From: Methanocorpusculum labreanum Z
GTDB lineage: Archaea > Halobacteriota > Methanomicrobia > Methanomicrobiales > Methanocorpusculaceae
Direction: 5' to 3'
DNA length: 64,000 bases
Assembly (NCBI RefSeq): GCF_000015765.1
Contig: NC_008942.1
Span: 1,317,921-1,381,920, forward strand
This document shows, piece by piece, positions 17,927 to 25,889 of the stretch. The notes below the pieces were generated by a model. It did not search any database. It was not told the origin of the DNA and worked only from the letters and a program-made list of their open reading frames with translations. Positions within the stretch are counted from its first letter, which is position 1, and every line of letters begins with the position of its first letter. The position numbers and the translations under genes are program-made.

Positions 17927-18871
17927 TTACATTGACCGAGATGCCTTTTCTTTGGCTTCCCGGCATTTATTGATCAGCTCACGGTTATTTCCATTCGCAA
18001 ACGAGAGCGCCTTGTCGAAAGACTCGATCGAATCCGCATATTTTCCAAGAAGCATCTGTTCGTATCCTTTGTTGTACCAGGCATCCGCGTCGTTTGGAAG
18101 AGCGATCAAAACCCGGCGGAAACAGTCATACGCTTCCTCATGTCTTCCAAGGATGCTGAGCGCCATTCCTTTGTTGTTCATAGCCCCGGTCATCGAGCGT
18201 TCGTATTTCAGAGCCTTGTCGTAGTAAAAGAGCGACTCCTCATGTTTTCCCAAGGAAGACAGAGCATTGCCGCAGTTGAAGTAACTGACCGAATGACCCG
18301 GAGCGATCGTAAAGGCTGCCTTATAGCAGGTGACCGCATCCTCGAGCTTCCCGCAGTCATACAGCATCGTGGCACGGTTGAACCAGTGTTCCGGACCGCG
18401 GGGTTCCAGATCGCAGACATGTGCCATGACTTTGTCGGCCTCGCTGAATTTTTTCGCGATCGACAGCATCCGTGCATGGCTGGTAAGAAACACCACGTCG
18501 TCGGGAGCGAGAGAAAGCGCCTTTAGAAAGCAGGCATCCGCCTCGTCATACCGGTGAAACGTCGCAAGGGCATCCCCTTTATTATGGCAATACACCGCCG
18601 AGTCCGGGCGGAGTTCGATCGCCCGGTCGTAACAGGGTATCGAAGCCTTCTCTTCATTGACCATAGCAAGGAGGCGGCCCTTCTCGTGCCAGGCGAGCGG
18701 GTTCTCCTTATCGCAGGCGATCGCTTTATCAAGACAGTGAAGAGCATCGGTATATCGTTCGAGTCTGATATATGACTCGGCCTGAGAGAACCACATCGCA
18801 GAGTCTGCTTCTTTTGAGGCTTCTTTTGAAGCGGCATTCTCCTGTTTTTTAAACCTGTCGAACAATCCCAT
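17927..18871 (-). CDS. TPR-repeat protein
   Basis: About 314 residues, nearly all tetratricopeptide repeats (roughly eight, for example WFSQAESYIRLERYTDALHCLDKAI and AWHEKGRLLAMVNEEKASIPCYDRAI). TPR domains mediate protein contacts. I chose the ATG at 18871 (MGLFDRFKK, a common start for such proteins); an in-frame ATG at 18922 would add 17 residues. No SD is seen at either. Divergent from the coiled-coil/nuclease-like gene. Function unknown. Confidence 0.75.
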   Translation of the reverse strand: MGLFDRFKKQENAASKEASKEADSAMWFSQAESYIRLERYTDALHCLDKAIACDKENPLAWHEKGRLLAMVNEEKASIPCYDRAIELRPDSAVYCHNKGDALATFHRYDEADACFLKALSLAPDDVVFLTSHARMLSIAKKFSEADKVMAHVCDLEPRGPEHWFNRATMLYDCGKLEDAVTCYKAAFTIAPGHSVSYFNCGNALSSLGKHEESLFYYDKALKYERSMTGAMNNKGMALSILGRHEEAYDCFRRVLIALPNDADAWYNKGYEQMLLGKYADSIESFDKALSFANGNNRELINKCREAKEKASRSM

Positions 18872-18953
18872 GTACTGATAAATCAGTTTGTGTTGAAAGG
18901 TGATGAACGATTCGGAAAACATGAGGGAAAAAATCCGCAGGTACCGTAAAATG

Positions 18954-18961
18954 CTTATAAC
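18954..18961 (+). promoter_or_regulatory. TATA box of a leaderless gene
   Basis: CTTATAAC is centred 26 nt before the ATG at 18984, so transcription should start at or next to the start codon. No SD is present in the gap. Confidence 0.55.
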
Positions 18962-18983
18962 AAACCCTCTAAAGTGTTAGTCA

Positions 18984-20570
18984 ATGATACCCTCCTCTCT
19001 ATCCGAGTTCATCACCTATCTCCGCGGCCTTGGTCTCTTTAAACGTCTGTTTTCCTGGAAACAGGTGATAATCCGGGCCGAAGATGCATATTCGCAATAT
19101 CTTGCAGAGACACAGGAGGCGAAACGGAGATATCAGGAACTCGAACAGCGGTTCAGCCAGGTTTCCGGCGAGCTGCAAAGAGAGCTGCAGAGAACCTCAT
19201 CGCTCGAAGGGCTGAGGGATGCCGAACGAAAAGCCTCGGAAAATCTCCGGGACAGATTCGAGATCACGGCACGGGAACTGGAAACAGCACGGGGAAAACT
19301 GTTTGGTATCGAGAGGATGCGTGAAGAGCAGACCATAGCCGAGGTTGAACGCAGAAAGGAAGAGACGGAACGATACCAGCGGCTTGAAACAAAGAGCCTG
19401 CTGCTCGGAGAAGAACTCACCGCCGCAAAAGGAAAAATTGCCGCTCTCGAGGGAGCCCGCGAGGAGCAGAATTACGCCGAAACCGAGCGCAGAAAAGAGG
19501 AGCGGGAAAGATATCAGGATCTCGAGACGGCATTCACCGAACTCACGGAAAACCTGACCCGGGCAAAAGGTCAGATCACGGCCCTTGAAAGCCTAAGGGA
19601 TGAGCAGATATCAGCCGAAGCCGCACGAAGAAAAGAGGAAGCCGAGAAGTATCTGGAGCAGAAGGAAAAGCTGGATACGGTAACTCAGGATCTCATCGCG
19701 GCAAAAGAACAGATATCCGCATACGACAGTGTCAGAGAGGAACAGACGGCAGAATACAGCAGAAAAATCGAACGGATCAACACGCTGTACGATCAGCTGA
19801 AATCCGACCGCGAAACCCTGGCGAACGAACAGATGGACAGCCTGGTTCGAAAACAGGAGGAACTTGCCGTCTCCTGGCAGAAGCATGAGAGCGAGGTCGC
19901 AGAAAGCATCCGGACGATCTGCAGAAAGCATGATTTTGTGTGGTGCGAAAAATGCGAATACCCCCACCCGGGAACGCCCGACAATGTTGTTCTGATCGGC
20001 AAGATGTACACCATCTTCGATGCGAAGAGTCCGAAAAATCCCGAAGAACTGGAAAACTTCCCGACGTATCTGAAAAACCAGGCCGAGTCGATGAAAAAAT
20101 ACTGCAAACACGACGATGTCAGAAAGGAAGTGTTCCTCGTCGTCCCGTCAAGCACGCTTGAGGTTCTCACGACCTATCACTACGATCTCGCAGAGTATGT
20201 GGTCTACATCATCACGCCCGAGGCACTGACGCCGATCCTGCAGATTCTGCGGCAGATCGAGAACTACGAATTCACCGACACGATGAGCCCCGAAGATCAG
20301 GACAAACTCTGCAGATTCATCGGCAAACTCTCGCATGCGACCAAGCGAAAGATCCAGATCGACACCTACTTCTCCCGCGAACTCATCGATGCCCTGAGAG
20401 GGATCGATATGATTCCGGAGGATTTCGCCGCCGAGATCGGCAAATATGAGCAGAAAGCAAAACTCAACCCGCCGATGGAAAAACGCGTCAAGATGATCGA
20501 GATAGAAGATGTGGAAAACGAAGTCAAAAGAATGGAAACAGAGATCGCAGTGAGAACTGCGGTCGAGTGA
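18984..20570 (+). CDS. Long coiled-coil protein with C-terminal RmuC-like PD-(D/E)xK domain
   Basis: 528 residues. A short N-terminal helix is followed by a long coiled coil (about 33-310) containing a 46-residue repeat: 103-148, 149-194, 195-240 and a partial fourth from 241, each with an R-E-E-Q/R-D-E-Q step and an R-R-K-E-E step. The C-terminal domain begins with CEKC (321-324) and has TPDNVVLIGKMYTIFDAKSP: P332-D333, then D346-A-K348, the spacing of a PD-(D/E)xK nuclease and close to the RmuC pattern. Coiled coil plus nuclease is also the RmuC plan. DNA cleavage or recombination control is inferred only. Ends where the convergent HEAT-repeat gene ends. Confidence 0.65.
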   Translation: MIPSSLSEFITYLRGLGLFKRLFSWKQVIIRAEDAYSQYLAETQEAKRRYQELEQRFSQVSGELQRELQRTSSLEGLRDAERKASENLRDRFEITARELETARGKLFGIERMREEQTIAEVERRKEETERYQRLETKSLLLGEELTAAKGKIAALEGAREEQNYAETERRKEERERYQDLETAFTELTENLTRAKGQITALESLRDEQISAEAARRKEEAEKYLEQKEKLDTVTQDLIAAKEQISAYDSVREEQTAEYSRKIERINTLYDQLKSDRETLANEQMDSLVRKQEELAVSWQKHESEVAESIRTICRKHDFVWCEKCEYPHPGTPDNVVLIGKMYTIFDAKSPKNPEELENFPTYLKNQAESMKKYCKHDDVRKEVFLVVPSSTLEVLTTYHYDLAEYVVYIITPEALTPILQILRQIENYEFTDTMSPEDQDKLCRFIGKLSHATKRKIQIDTYFSRELIDALRGIDMIPEDFAAEIGKYEQKAKLNPPMEKRVKMIEIEDVENEVKRMETEIAVRTAVE

Positions 20571-21656
20571 TTATTTTTTTCCTTCCGCGGTAGTCAAAGC
20601 GTTTTTAATGATCCCTGCAAGGATCGGATTATTGGTATTTGCCGCCTCTTTCAGTGCTAAAATCACCGGCTCGCCGCCGATATTTCCAAGCGAAGCTGCA
20701 GCGGCGGCACGGATCCCGGGTTTTGGATCGGAAAGGCAGGCAATCAAAGCAGGGACCACATCAGGCCTTGTTGAGTTGCCGAGAGCAGACGCAGCGGCCC
20801 GGCGAACACCCGGAACCGAATCCGAAAGAAGCGGAAGAAGCGTGTCTTCCAGATTGAGTTTCTGCTTTCGGACCGATTCGGCCGCTGCCGATCTCACCGA
20901 GTGATCGGAGTCACAGCATAATTCGGTAAGAACAGGGACCTCGGCGGTCACCGAAGCAAGGGCCCGCCTGACATACGGCGAAGAATCGGCGGTGAGCGAG
21001 CCCGGAGTCAGCGCATCCAGAACATACACGGCGGCGGCGCGAATATCCTCGCATTCATCGGTCAGAACGTTCAAAACGGCCGAAAGCTCATCCCGGGTCA
21101 GCTGCCGGCCGCGAAGACCGGAGAGAGCCGCCAGCCTGATCTCAGGAAGATCCGACAACGCAGAGATGAGCGTTGGAACGATCATCTGATCGTGATAAAC
21201 CCCAAGAGACATCACGGCGATCTCCCGGATATCCTGTTCGGATGACGAGGCAGCAGAGATCAGCGCAGGGATCGCTGCCGGAGCCCGAAATTGGCCAAGG
21301 GCCTGGACAGACGCATACTGAATCGCCATATGCGGAGAAGAAACGCCGGTAACCAGCGTGTCGACTGCCGACTGGCCTCCGTCGATAAAGAGCATAAGCG
21401 CGGCTTCGCGGACCCCGAGATCCTCGGAGGAAAGATACGAAAGATACTGCGCGTAATCAAGATCTGCCGAATAATTCCGCAGCGCCCAGAGCATAACGCG
21501 CTGGGTCAGAGGATCATCCTCTTTGAGGACGGACAAAATATGAGAGAGTGAAACAGGATCGTTCAATGAACAGATCTTGTTCGCCGCAGACTCCTGCCTT
21601 GCGCTGTCATCACTCCTGACAGCAGCGACTAAGTCATCGAAGGCAGATTTTTTCAT
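20571..21656 (-). CDS. HEAT-repeat protein
   Basis: 361 residues composed of PBS-lyase-type HEAT repeats of about 30 residues, e.g. DSVPGVRRAAASALGNSTRPDVVPALIACLSDPKPGIRAAAAASLGNIGGEPVI. Such solenoids bind other proteins. No catalytic motif is seen. It follows ppiC by 6 nt, in a unit with Mmp10, the RNase III-like gene and ppiC; HEAT proteins near methanogenesis-enzyme maturation genes could be assembly factors (inference). Confidence 0.85.
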   Translation of the reverse strand: MKKSAFDDLVAAVRSDDSARQESAANKICSLNDPVSLSHILSVLKEDDPLTQRVMLWALRNYSADLDYAQYLSYLSSEDLGVREAALMLFIDGGQSAVDTLVTGVSSPHMAIQYASVQALGQFRAPAAIPALISAASSSEQDIREIAVMSLGVYHDQMIVPTLISALSDLPEIRLAALSGLRGRQLTRDELSAVLNVLTDECEDIRAAAVYVLDALTPGSLTADSSPYVRRALASVTAEVPVLTELCCDSDHSVRSAAAESVRKQKLNLEDTLLPLLSDSVPGVRRAAASALGNSTRPDVVPALIACLSDPKPGIRAAAAASLGNIGGEPVILALKEAANTNNPILAGIIKNALTTAEGKK

Positions 21657-21662
21657 AGAGGA

Positions 21663-21944
21663 TCAGTTCTTAATATCGGTTACTTTGATGATATGCCAGC
21701 CGAACTGGGTTTTGACCGGGCCCACAACATCGCCGGCTTTTGCCTTGAAACAGGCGTCTTCGAAGGGTTTCACCATCTGGCCTTTGCCGAAATAGCCGAG
21801 GTCGCCGCCGGCATTGCCTGACGGACACTGCGAATACATTTTGGCGAGTTTGGCAAAATCATCGCCGGCAGAGATCTTCTGCATGATCTCTTTTGCTTGA
21901 GCTTCGGTCTTTACTAAAATGTGGGATGCTTTTACCCGTACCAT
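21663..21944 (-). CDS. Parvulin-type peptidyl-prolyl cis/trans isomerase
   Basis: 93 residues, a single-domain cytosolic parvulin. The family hallmarks ASHILVKTEAQAKEI, DFAKLAKMYSQCPSGNAGGDLGYFGKGQMVKPFEDA and TQFGWHIIKV are all present, including the active-site His, Cys and Phe positions. It accelerates proline isomerisation. It lies between the HEAT protein and the RNase III-like gene. Confidence 0.95.
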   Translation of the reverse strand: MVRVKASHILVKTEAQAKEIMQKISAGDDFAKLAKMYSQCPSGNAGGDLGYFGKGQMVKPFEDACFKAKAGDVVGPVKTQFGWHIIKVTDIKN

Positions 21945-21988
21945 ACGTCTATCATATCGTATTCACTGCCAATAAGCTCTATGGTTTT

Positions 21989-22426
21989 TCACGGCATCCA
22001 GACGTGATCGAGGATAGCAGAAGAGGCCTCGACACCCCCGTCAAGATATGCTGCCCCCATCAACGCCTCGAAGCATTCGGCTGAAACTCGGCCGCTTGTC
22101 CAGATCTGCATGCGGAGTTCGCCTTTTCCCCACCGCATATACTCAGGAAGACCGATATCCTCTGCGAGTTTTCGAACCACGGTCATGTTCACGAGATCGA
22201 TTTTTTTCCGGGTGATCTCGCCTTTATCAAACTCGCCTTCCTCGATTAACCGGCGGATCACGATCAGATCGAGGACGGCATCTCCGAGAACGGCCAGCGA
22301 ATCCATCGTCTCGCTCATGGAAAGTTCGTTTTCCCGGGCATAGGCCGTTCGGGTGAGGGCATGGAGAAGAAGATCGACATTCGCAAACGTGTAGCCGATC
22401 TTTGCATACAGGTCAGAGTAGTTCAT
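21989..22426 (-). CDS. RNase III-like single-domain protein with altered catalytic site
   Basis: 145 residues, about the RNase III domain alone; no dsRNA-binding domain. It starts like RNase III (YAKIGYTFANVDLLLHALTR), and has LAVLGDAVLDLIV (44-56) at the place of the signature LEFLGDAVL and AECFEALMGAAYLDGG (116-131) at the place of ADAFEAL(I)GAIYLD. Compared with the bacterial active site, the second Glu of the signature is Ala45 and the first C-terminal Asp is Glu117; Asp49 and Glu120 remain. Cleavage may be weak or lost. It overlaps the Mmp10 gene by 4 nt (ATGA). RNase III proteins are uncommon in archaea. Confidence 0.78.
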   Translation of the reverse strand: MNYSDLYAKIGYTFANVDLLLHALTRTAYARENELSMSETMDSLAVLGDAVLDLIVIRRLIEEGEFDKGEITRKKIDLVNMTVVRKLAEDIGLPEYMRWGKGELRMQIWTSGRVSAECFEALMGAAYLDGGVEASSAILDHVWMP

Positions 22427-23646
22427 TCTGTTCTCCCGTATTGATTGATGAGCTGGATCAGGTAGGTAAAACCCTCCATCTCCATCGTTAATACACCGGT
22501 CAGATCCATCCCCATACTGGTTTCGCCGTCGGCGGACAAAGTCTCCGGACCGCGGATCACTCTTTTATCAAGGACCGATTCGGCCTCGGGATCGTGGACA
22601 AAGGCCCGGCCCGGAATGATAACGGTCTCTTCGAGTTTCGATGCATCCAGTTTTTTCAGATCATCGATCGTGATAAGACAGGATATCTCCTTATCTACGG
22701 ATACGACCATGCCTTCCAGGGCCCCGCATGCACCAAGGATCTCCGCGATGTAGGGGGCTGCGATACTGCCGGTGACGACCGACACCTTCCCGGTTACCCG
22801 GGGAAGATGGGCAAGCAGATCAGGCTCGTTTCGGATCGCAAACGGCGAGTCGAATGCCGGATCGTAGAGCGGCGTTGCCGACAGACGAAGGTTCGGGAAT
22901 CTGGCCGCTGCTTCGCTGACCAGTTCACGGAACTCTTCCACCGTATGGACCCGCTGGTTTTCGATGACGGGCGCATTATCCAGAATGAGGCCCTGGTTTT
23001 CCCGGTTCGCAAACCTCATCAGAATAACGCCTTTGACCCCGATCTTTTCGAGCCACCCAAGGGTGTTCCAGAGAACTTCCCCGTCGTTTACGTCGGGAAG
23101 AATCACGAGAGCGGCGTACACATCGATTTTTGCGGCAAGCCGTTCGATCACGTCGAGCGAGGCCTGCGGGGTCGGATCATGCATGTATTTTTCCCGAAGG
23201 GCAGGGTCGCTTGCAAAAATCGTGAAGGAAATTTCCTTCATATTATTCTCGATCATAAAATCGGCGATATCGACATCATCGAATCCTTTTCCGCTCGTGT
23301 ACCCGATATGAAGAGGGACGTTGAGGGAGCCGAGGATCTCTATTAGAGAGTTGAACTCCGGATAGCAGCTCGGGTCGCCCCCGCCCGATATCGTGATTTT
23401 TGTGATGTCGCCTGTCACCATCTGCAGATCGGCAAGGAAATGGTCCGCGACGTCTTGCAGCGAGTAAAAGCCGGCGTACTCTTCTTTGACGCCTTTGGCG
23501 CAGTAATCGCATCCTTTTTTGAACGGCATGCAGTATCTGCAGCCGAACGGGGGTACATCTTTTGCATGCTTGAAGTAGCAATAAGAGCAAAAACCCCGGC
23601 AGTCTTTACCGGGTTTTCCTCCTATATCGATCGTAAGATGTACCAT
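22423..23646 (-). CDS. mmp10: Mmp10: methyl-coenzyme M reductase arginine methyltransferase
   Basis: About 407 residues. A radical SAM, cobalamin-dependent enzyme that C-methylates an active-site arginine of McrA, specific to methanogens and relatives. Motifs: DIGGKPGKDCRGFCSYCYFK with the cluster cysteines C16-x3-C20-x2-C23, a further cysteine-rich patch FGCRYCMPFKKGCDYC, and ISGGGDPSCYPEF. I chose ATG 23646 (MVHLTIDIGG) because the family begins close to this strand; an in-frame ATG at 23685 adds 13 residues. First gene of a unit with the RNase III-like, PpiC and HEAT proteins. Confidence 0.94.
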   Translation of the reverse strand: MVHLTIDIGGKPGKDCRGFCSYCYFKHAKDVPPFGCRYCMPFKKGCDYCAKGVKEEYAGFYSLQDVADHFLADLQMVTGDITKITISGGGDPSCYPEFNSLIEILGSLNVPLHIGYTSGKGFDDVDIADFMIENNMKEISFTIFASDPALREKYMHDPTPQASLDVIERLAAKIDVYAALVILPDVNDGEVLWNTLGWLEKIGVKGVILMRFANRENQGLILDNAPVIENQRVHTVEEFRELVSEAAARFPNLRLSATPLYDPAFDSPFAIRNEPDLLAHLPRVTGKVSVVTGSIAAPYIAEILGACGALEGMVVSVDKEISCLITIDDLKKLDASKLEETVIIPGRAFVHDPEAESVLDKRVIRGPETLSADGETSMGMDLTGVLTMEMEGFTYLIQLINQYGRTE

Positions 23647-23706
23647 GTTCTCTATGTATATTGGCGTCACTGAATATGAAACCAATCAGTTGCGGGCTCG
23701 TTCTCT

Positions 23707-24423
23707 TTACGTTCTTCGAAGAATGACTGCGATGAAGTTCATGTACTTCCCGCCGCCGGCTTCCATGGTTTTCCGGTCGCCAACTGCATACGGGTTGTCT
23801 GAGGCGAGCCAGTCGTTCCAGACCTCTTCATTGCTTTCCATCTCATGGATCGAAAGGATCTCGACGCCGTCCGTGGCACGAATGACGTCTTCCCAGTATG
23901 CGGCGTCGTGAATATAGTCGAGCAGTTCGGGAGTCCATGAGAGCAGGAGTTCGGGCGGCAGATTGTCGTGGCAGTCTCTTTTCATTCCCGGAATAGCGAA
24001 GTAGAGGTATCCACCGTGTTTGACGAACGGAAGGAGATGCTCGCCGAGGTATGCTTTGTCTCTGCCGAAGAAGTTGTATGCATCTATGCAGACAACGGCA
24101 TCGAAGAACTCTTCTGCGAAGGGAAGGTCGGTCGCGTCCGCGTGGATCGGGATGATCTGCTCGCTTGTTAAGCCCATCTGTTCGAAGAACCGCATGTTCT
24201 CCGATGGATTGCTCCAGAGATCGGCGGCGAATACGCGAAATCCGTAATCTTTTGCAAGGAAGACGGAAGTGAGCCCCTGACCGCTGCCAAGATCCATGAC
24301 GGTGGCTCCAGGTCGGATGTTGTGGTCCTGTAGAAGTTCTTCGGTTAATTTGAGGGGGTTAGGCCCCATGATCTTTTCAGTAACGATCTTTGGATCGTAG
24401 GTAGTGCTTTTGATATATTTCAT
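23707..24423 (-). CDS. Class I SAM-dependent methyltransferase
   Basis: 238 residues. Rossmann-fold methyltransferase with VMDLGSGQGLTSVFLA (SAM-binding motif I), VFAADLW (motif II acid), HADATDLPFAEEFFDAVVCIDAYNFFG (motif III/post) and KHGGYLYFAIPGM. It resembles small-molecule methyltransferases of the UbiE/cyclopropane-synthase group; the substrate is unknown. It is separated by 60 nt from mmp10. Confidence 0.88.
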   Translation of the reverse strand: MKYIKSTTYDPKIVTEKIMGPNPLKLTEELLQDHNIRPGATVMDLGSGQGLTSVFLAKDYGFRVFAADLWSNPSENMRFFEQMGLTSEQIIPIHADATDLPFAEEFFDAVVCIDAYNFFGRDKAYLGEHLLPFVKHGGYLYFAIPGMKRDCHDNLPPELLLSWTPELLDYIHDAAYWEDVIRATDGVEILSIHEMESNEEVWNDWLASDNPYAVGDRKTMEAGGGKYMNFIAVILRRT

Positions 24424-25189
24424 TTTTTATGTAACTGTCGTATGCGTAAAACTATGCTGGTTTAGAGCTCTCGCTCGGTAAAACCACCAAGGAATACTGA
24501 AGATTTATGAGAGGGTTCAGATCGTCAGAACCGATGCTGCATAAATCTTCGTCGACACGGTCTCCAAGTCACCACAGTATGTTATTGTCATATTATTCAC
24601 CAATGCAGAATATATTCGTCGTAATAATATTTGAGAATTTGGAGGCGGTGTGGGCGTGTGCCAATTCAGTAAAAGGGAAAAAAAGGATCATTGAGATGAA
24701 AATCCACCTGCTTTTAGACATTTCATGTTTTTTCACCTGCCGTCATCACACAAAATTCACGAAAATCAGCGAAATGCACAAAATGGAGGTATAAGGAGGA
24801 ACGGATACCTACTTGCCGAAAATTGAAGATAGTTGTCAAATGGTTCGTCAAGTGTTTGCTGGCGAATTTCGGCAATCGAAGGGTGATGATGGTTTTGATT
24901 TTGGTATTTGCCAATTTGTTCCATTTGACGAAAGTATGGAAAGAGGAGATGTTGGGTGATGAGGCCTGCCGGGCAGAGAGGGTCTTTTGGCTTGTCTCTC
25001 TCTTTTGTGGAAAATTGTAAAATAAAATAATTATTATTATAATTAAAGGTATTTTTAGATTTAAAGGAAGAATTGGGCATCTTCTTGTTGTCAAACGATT
25101 CGACAAGTAGCTGACAAGTTGACAAGTAGGTCTGTCCGATTATGAAGGAGAGGCATCTTCACTGTTAAGAAAACCGACGTGAAAATCTC
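24424..25189. other. 766-bp intergenic region with several inverted repeats, no credible gene
   Basis: AT-rich, with no frame that has gene-like composition. It holds a nested stem-loop at 24499-24550 (outer 11-bp arms GAAGATTTATG/CATAAATCTTC, inner GGTTC/GAACC), a TTGCCGAAA/TTTCGGCAA pair at about 24813-24875, a GTCAAATGG/CCATTTGAC pair further right, and TGACAAGT-like direct repeats near 25095-25130. It could hold non-coding RNA or remnants of a mobile element. Confidence 0.5.
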
Positions 25190-25645
25190 TCAGACCTCTT
25201 CCGAGATATCCTCGTTCCAGACGGTTGGATTTTCCTCGATAAACGTTTTCATCATACGAATGATCTCTTCATTATTTAGGATCGTCACCTTGACCCCGCG
25301 TGAACGCAGGAATGCAGTTTCGCCAGGATAATTGACGTCTTCCCCTACAACGACTTCCGGGATCTTATACAGCAGAATCGCACCAGAACACATGATGCAT
25401 GGCGCAAGGGTCGTGTACAGGGTGCATTCTTTGTAGAAAGATGCCGGATGCCGGCCCGAATTCGAGAGAGCATCCATCTCCCCGTGCAGGATAGGGTTCC
25501 CCTTCTGGACCCTTTGGTTATGTCCCCTTCCTACAATTTCTCCGTTTCGAACGAGAACGGCGCCGATCGGGATCCCTCCTTCGTTTCGCCCGGCAAGCGC
25601 CTCTTCATACGCGGCCCTCATATACTGATCCATCGATTCCGTCAT
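25190..25645 (-). CDS. Cytosine deaminase of the yeast (Fcy1) type
   Basis: 151 residues. Zinc-dependent deaminase fold with HGEMDA (zinc His54, proton-shuttle Glu56) and PCIMC (Cys83, Cys86). The similarity to yeast cytosine deaminase extends over the whole chain: AYEEALAG, EGGIPIGAVLV, GRGHNQRVQKGNPILHGE, CTLYTTLAPC, VVVGEDVNYPGE and the C-terminal FIEENPTVWNEDI. It would convert cytosine to uracil in pyrimidine salvage. Other deaminases with this fold (guanine, tRNA adenosine) fit less well. Most archaea lack this type; transfer is likely. Divergent from thrS. Confidence 0.85.
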   Translation of the reverse strand: MTESMDQYMRAAYEEALAGRNEGGIPIGAVLVRNGEIVGRGHNQRVQKGNPILHGEMDALSNSGRHPASFYKECTLYTTLAPCIMCSGAILLYKIPEVVVGEDVNYPGETAFLRSRGVKVTILNNEEIIRMMKTFIEENPTVWNEDISEEV

Positions 25646-25889
25646 GTTAGTTCACCGATAATCCAGAGATGGACCTGCGGGAATAATAATACTACGGTTT
25701 TCGGCCGGGAAACCGCCGGCTAGTCCATACGTAATCAGCCCTGCTGGTTCTCCTGTACCGAAATACATATGCCTTGCAAAACCAAAACACATAAGAATAT
25801 TTAGATCTGACCGTACCGGGAAAAGCCCGGCAGAAACATATCTGAATGCCGTAAATAGAGTTGGAAAATACGAGGAAAGGAAGGAATAC
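25646..25889. other. Divergent promoter/leader region between cytosine deaminase and thrS
   Basis: No gene. A TATA-like AGAATATTTAG lies at about 25792-25802 for thrS. A hairpin CCGGG-AAAAG-CCCGG at 25816-25830 would be at the start of the thrS leader. GGAAGGAA precedes the thrS ATG. A C/G-rich inverted repeat CGGTTT...AAACCG lies near 25696-25716. Confidence 0.4.

Noticed and set aside
19290-19780. DNA tandem repeat behind the 46-residue coil repeats
   Set aside because: The repeat is at protein level only; DNA copies have diverged and there is no near-identical tandem array.
24723-25106. 127-codon minus-strand frame in the large intergenic gap
   Set aside because: AT-driven composition (Ile/Lys/Asn/Phe runs), no SD and no recognisable motif.
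25646-25889. T-box or other riboswitch in front of thrS
   Set aside because: Only a short GC hairpin is visible; no T-box specifier or antiterminator sequence, and T-boxes are bacterial.
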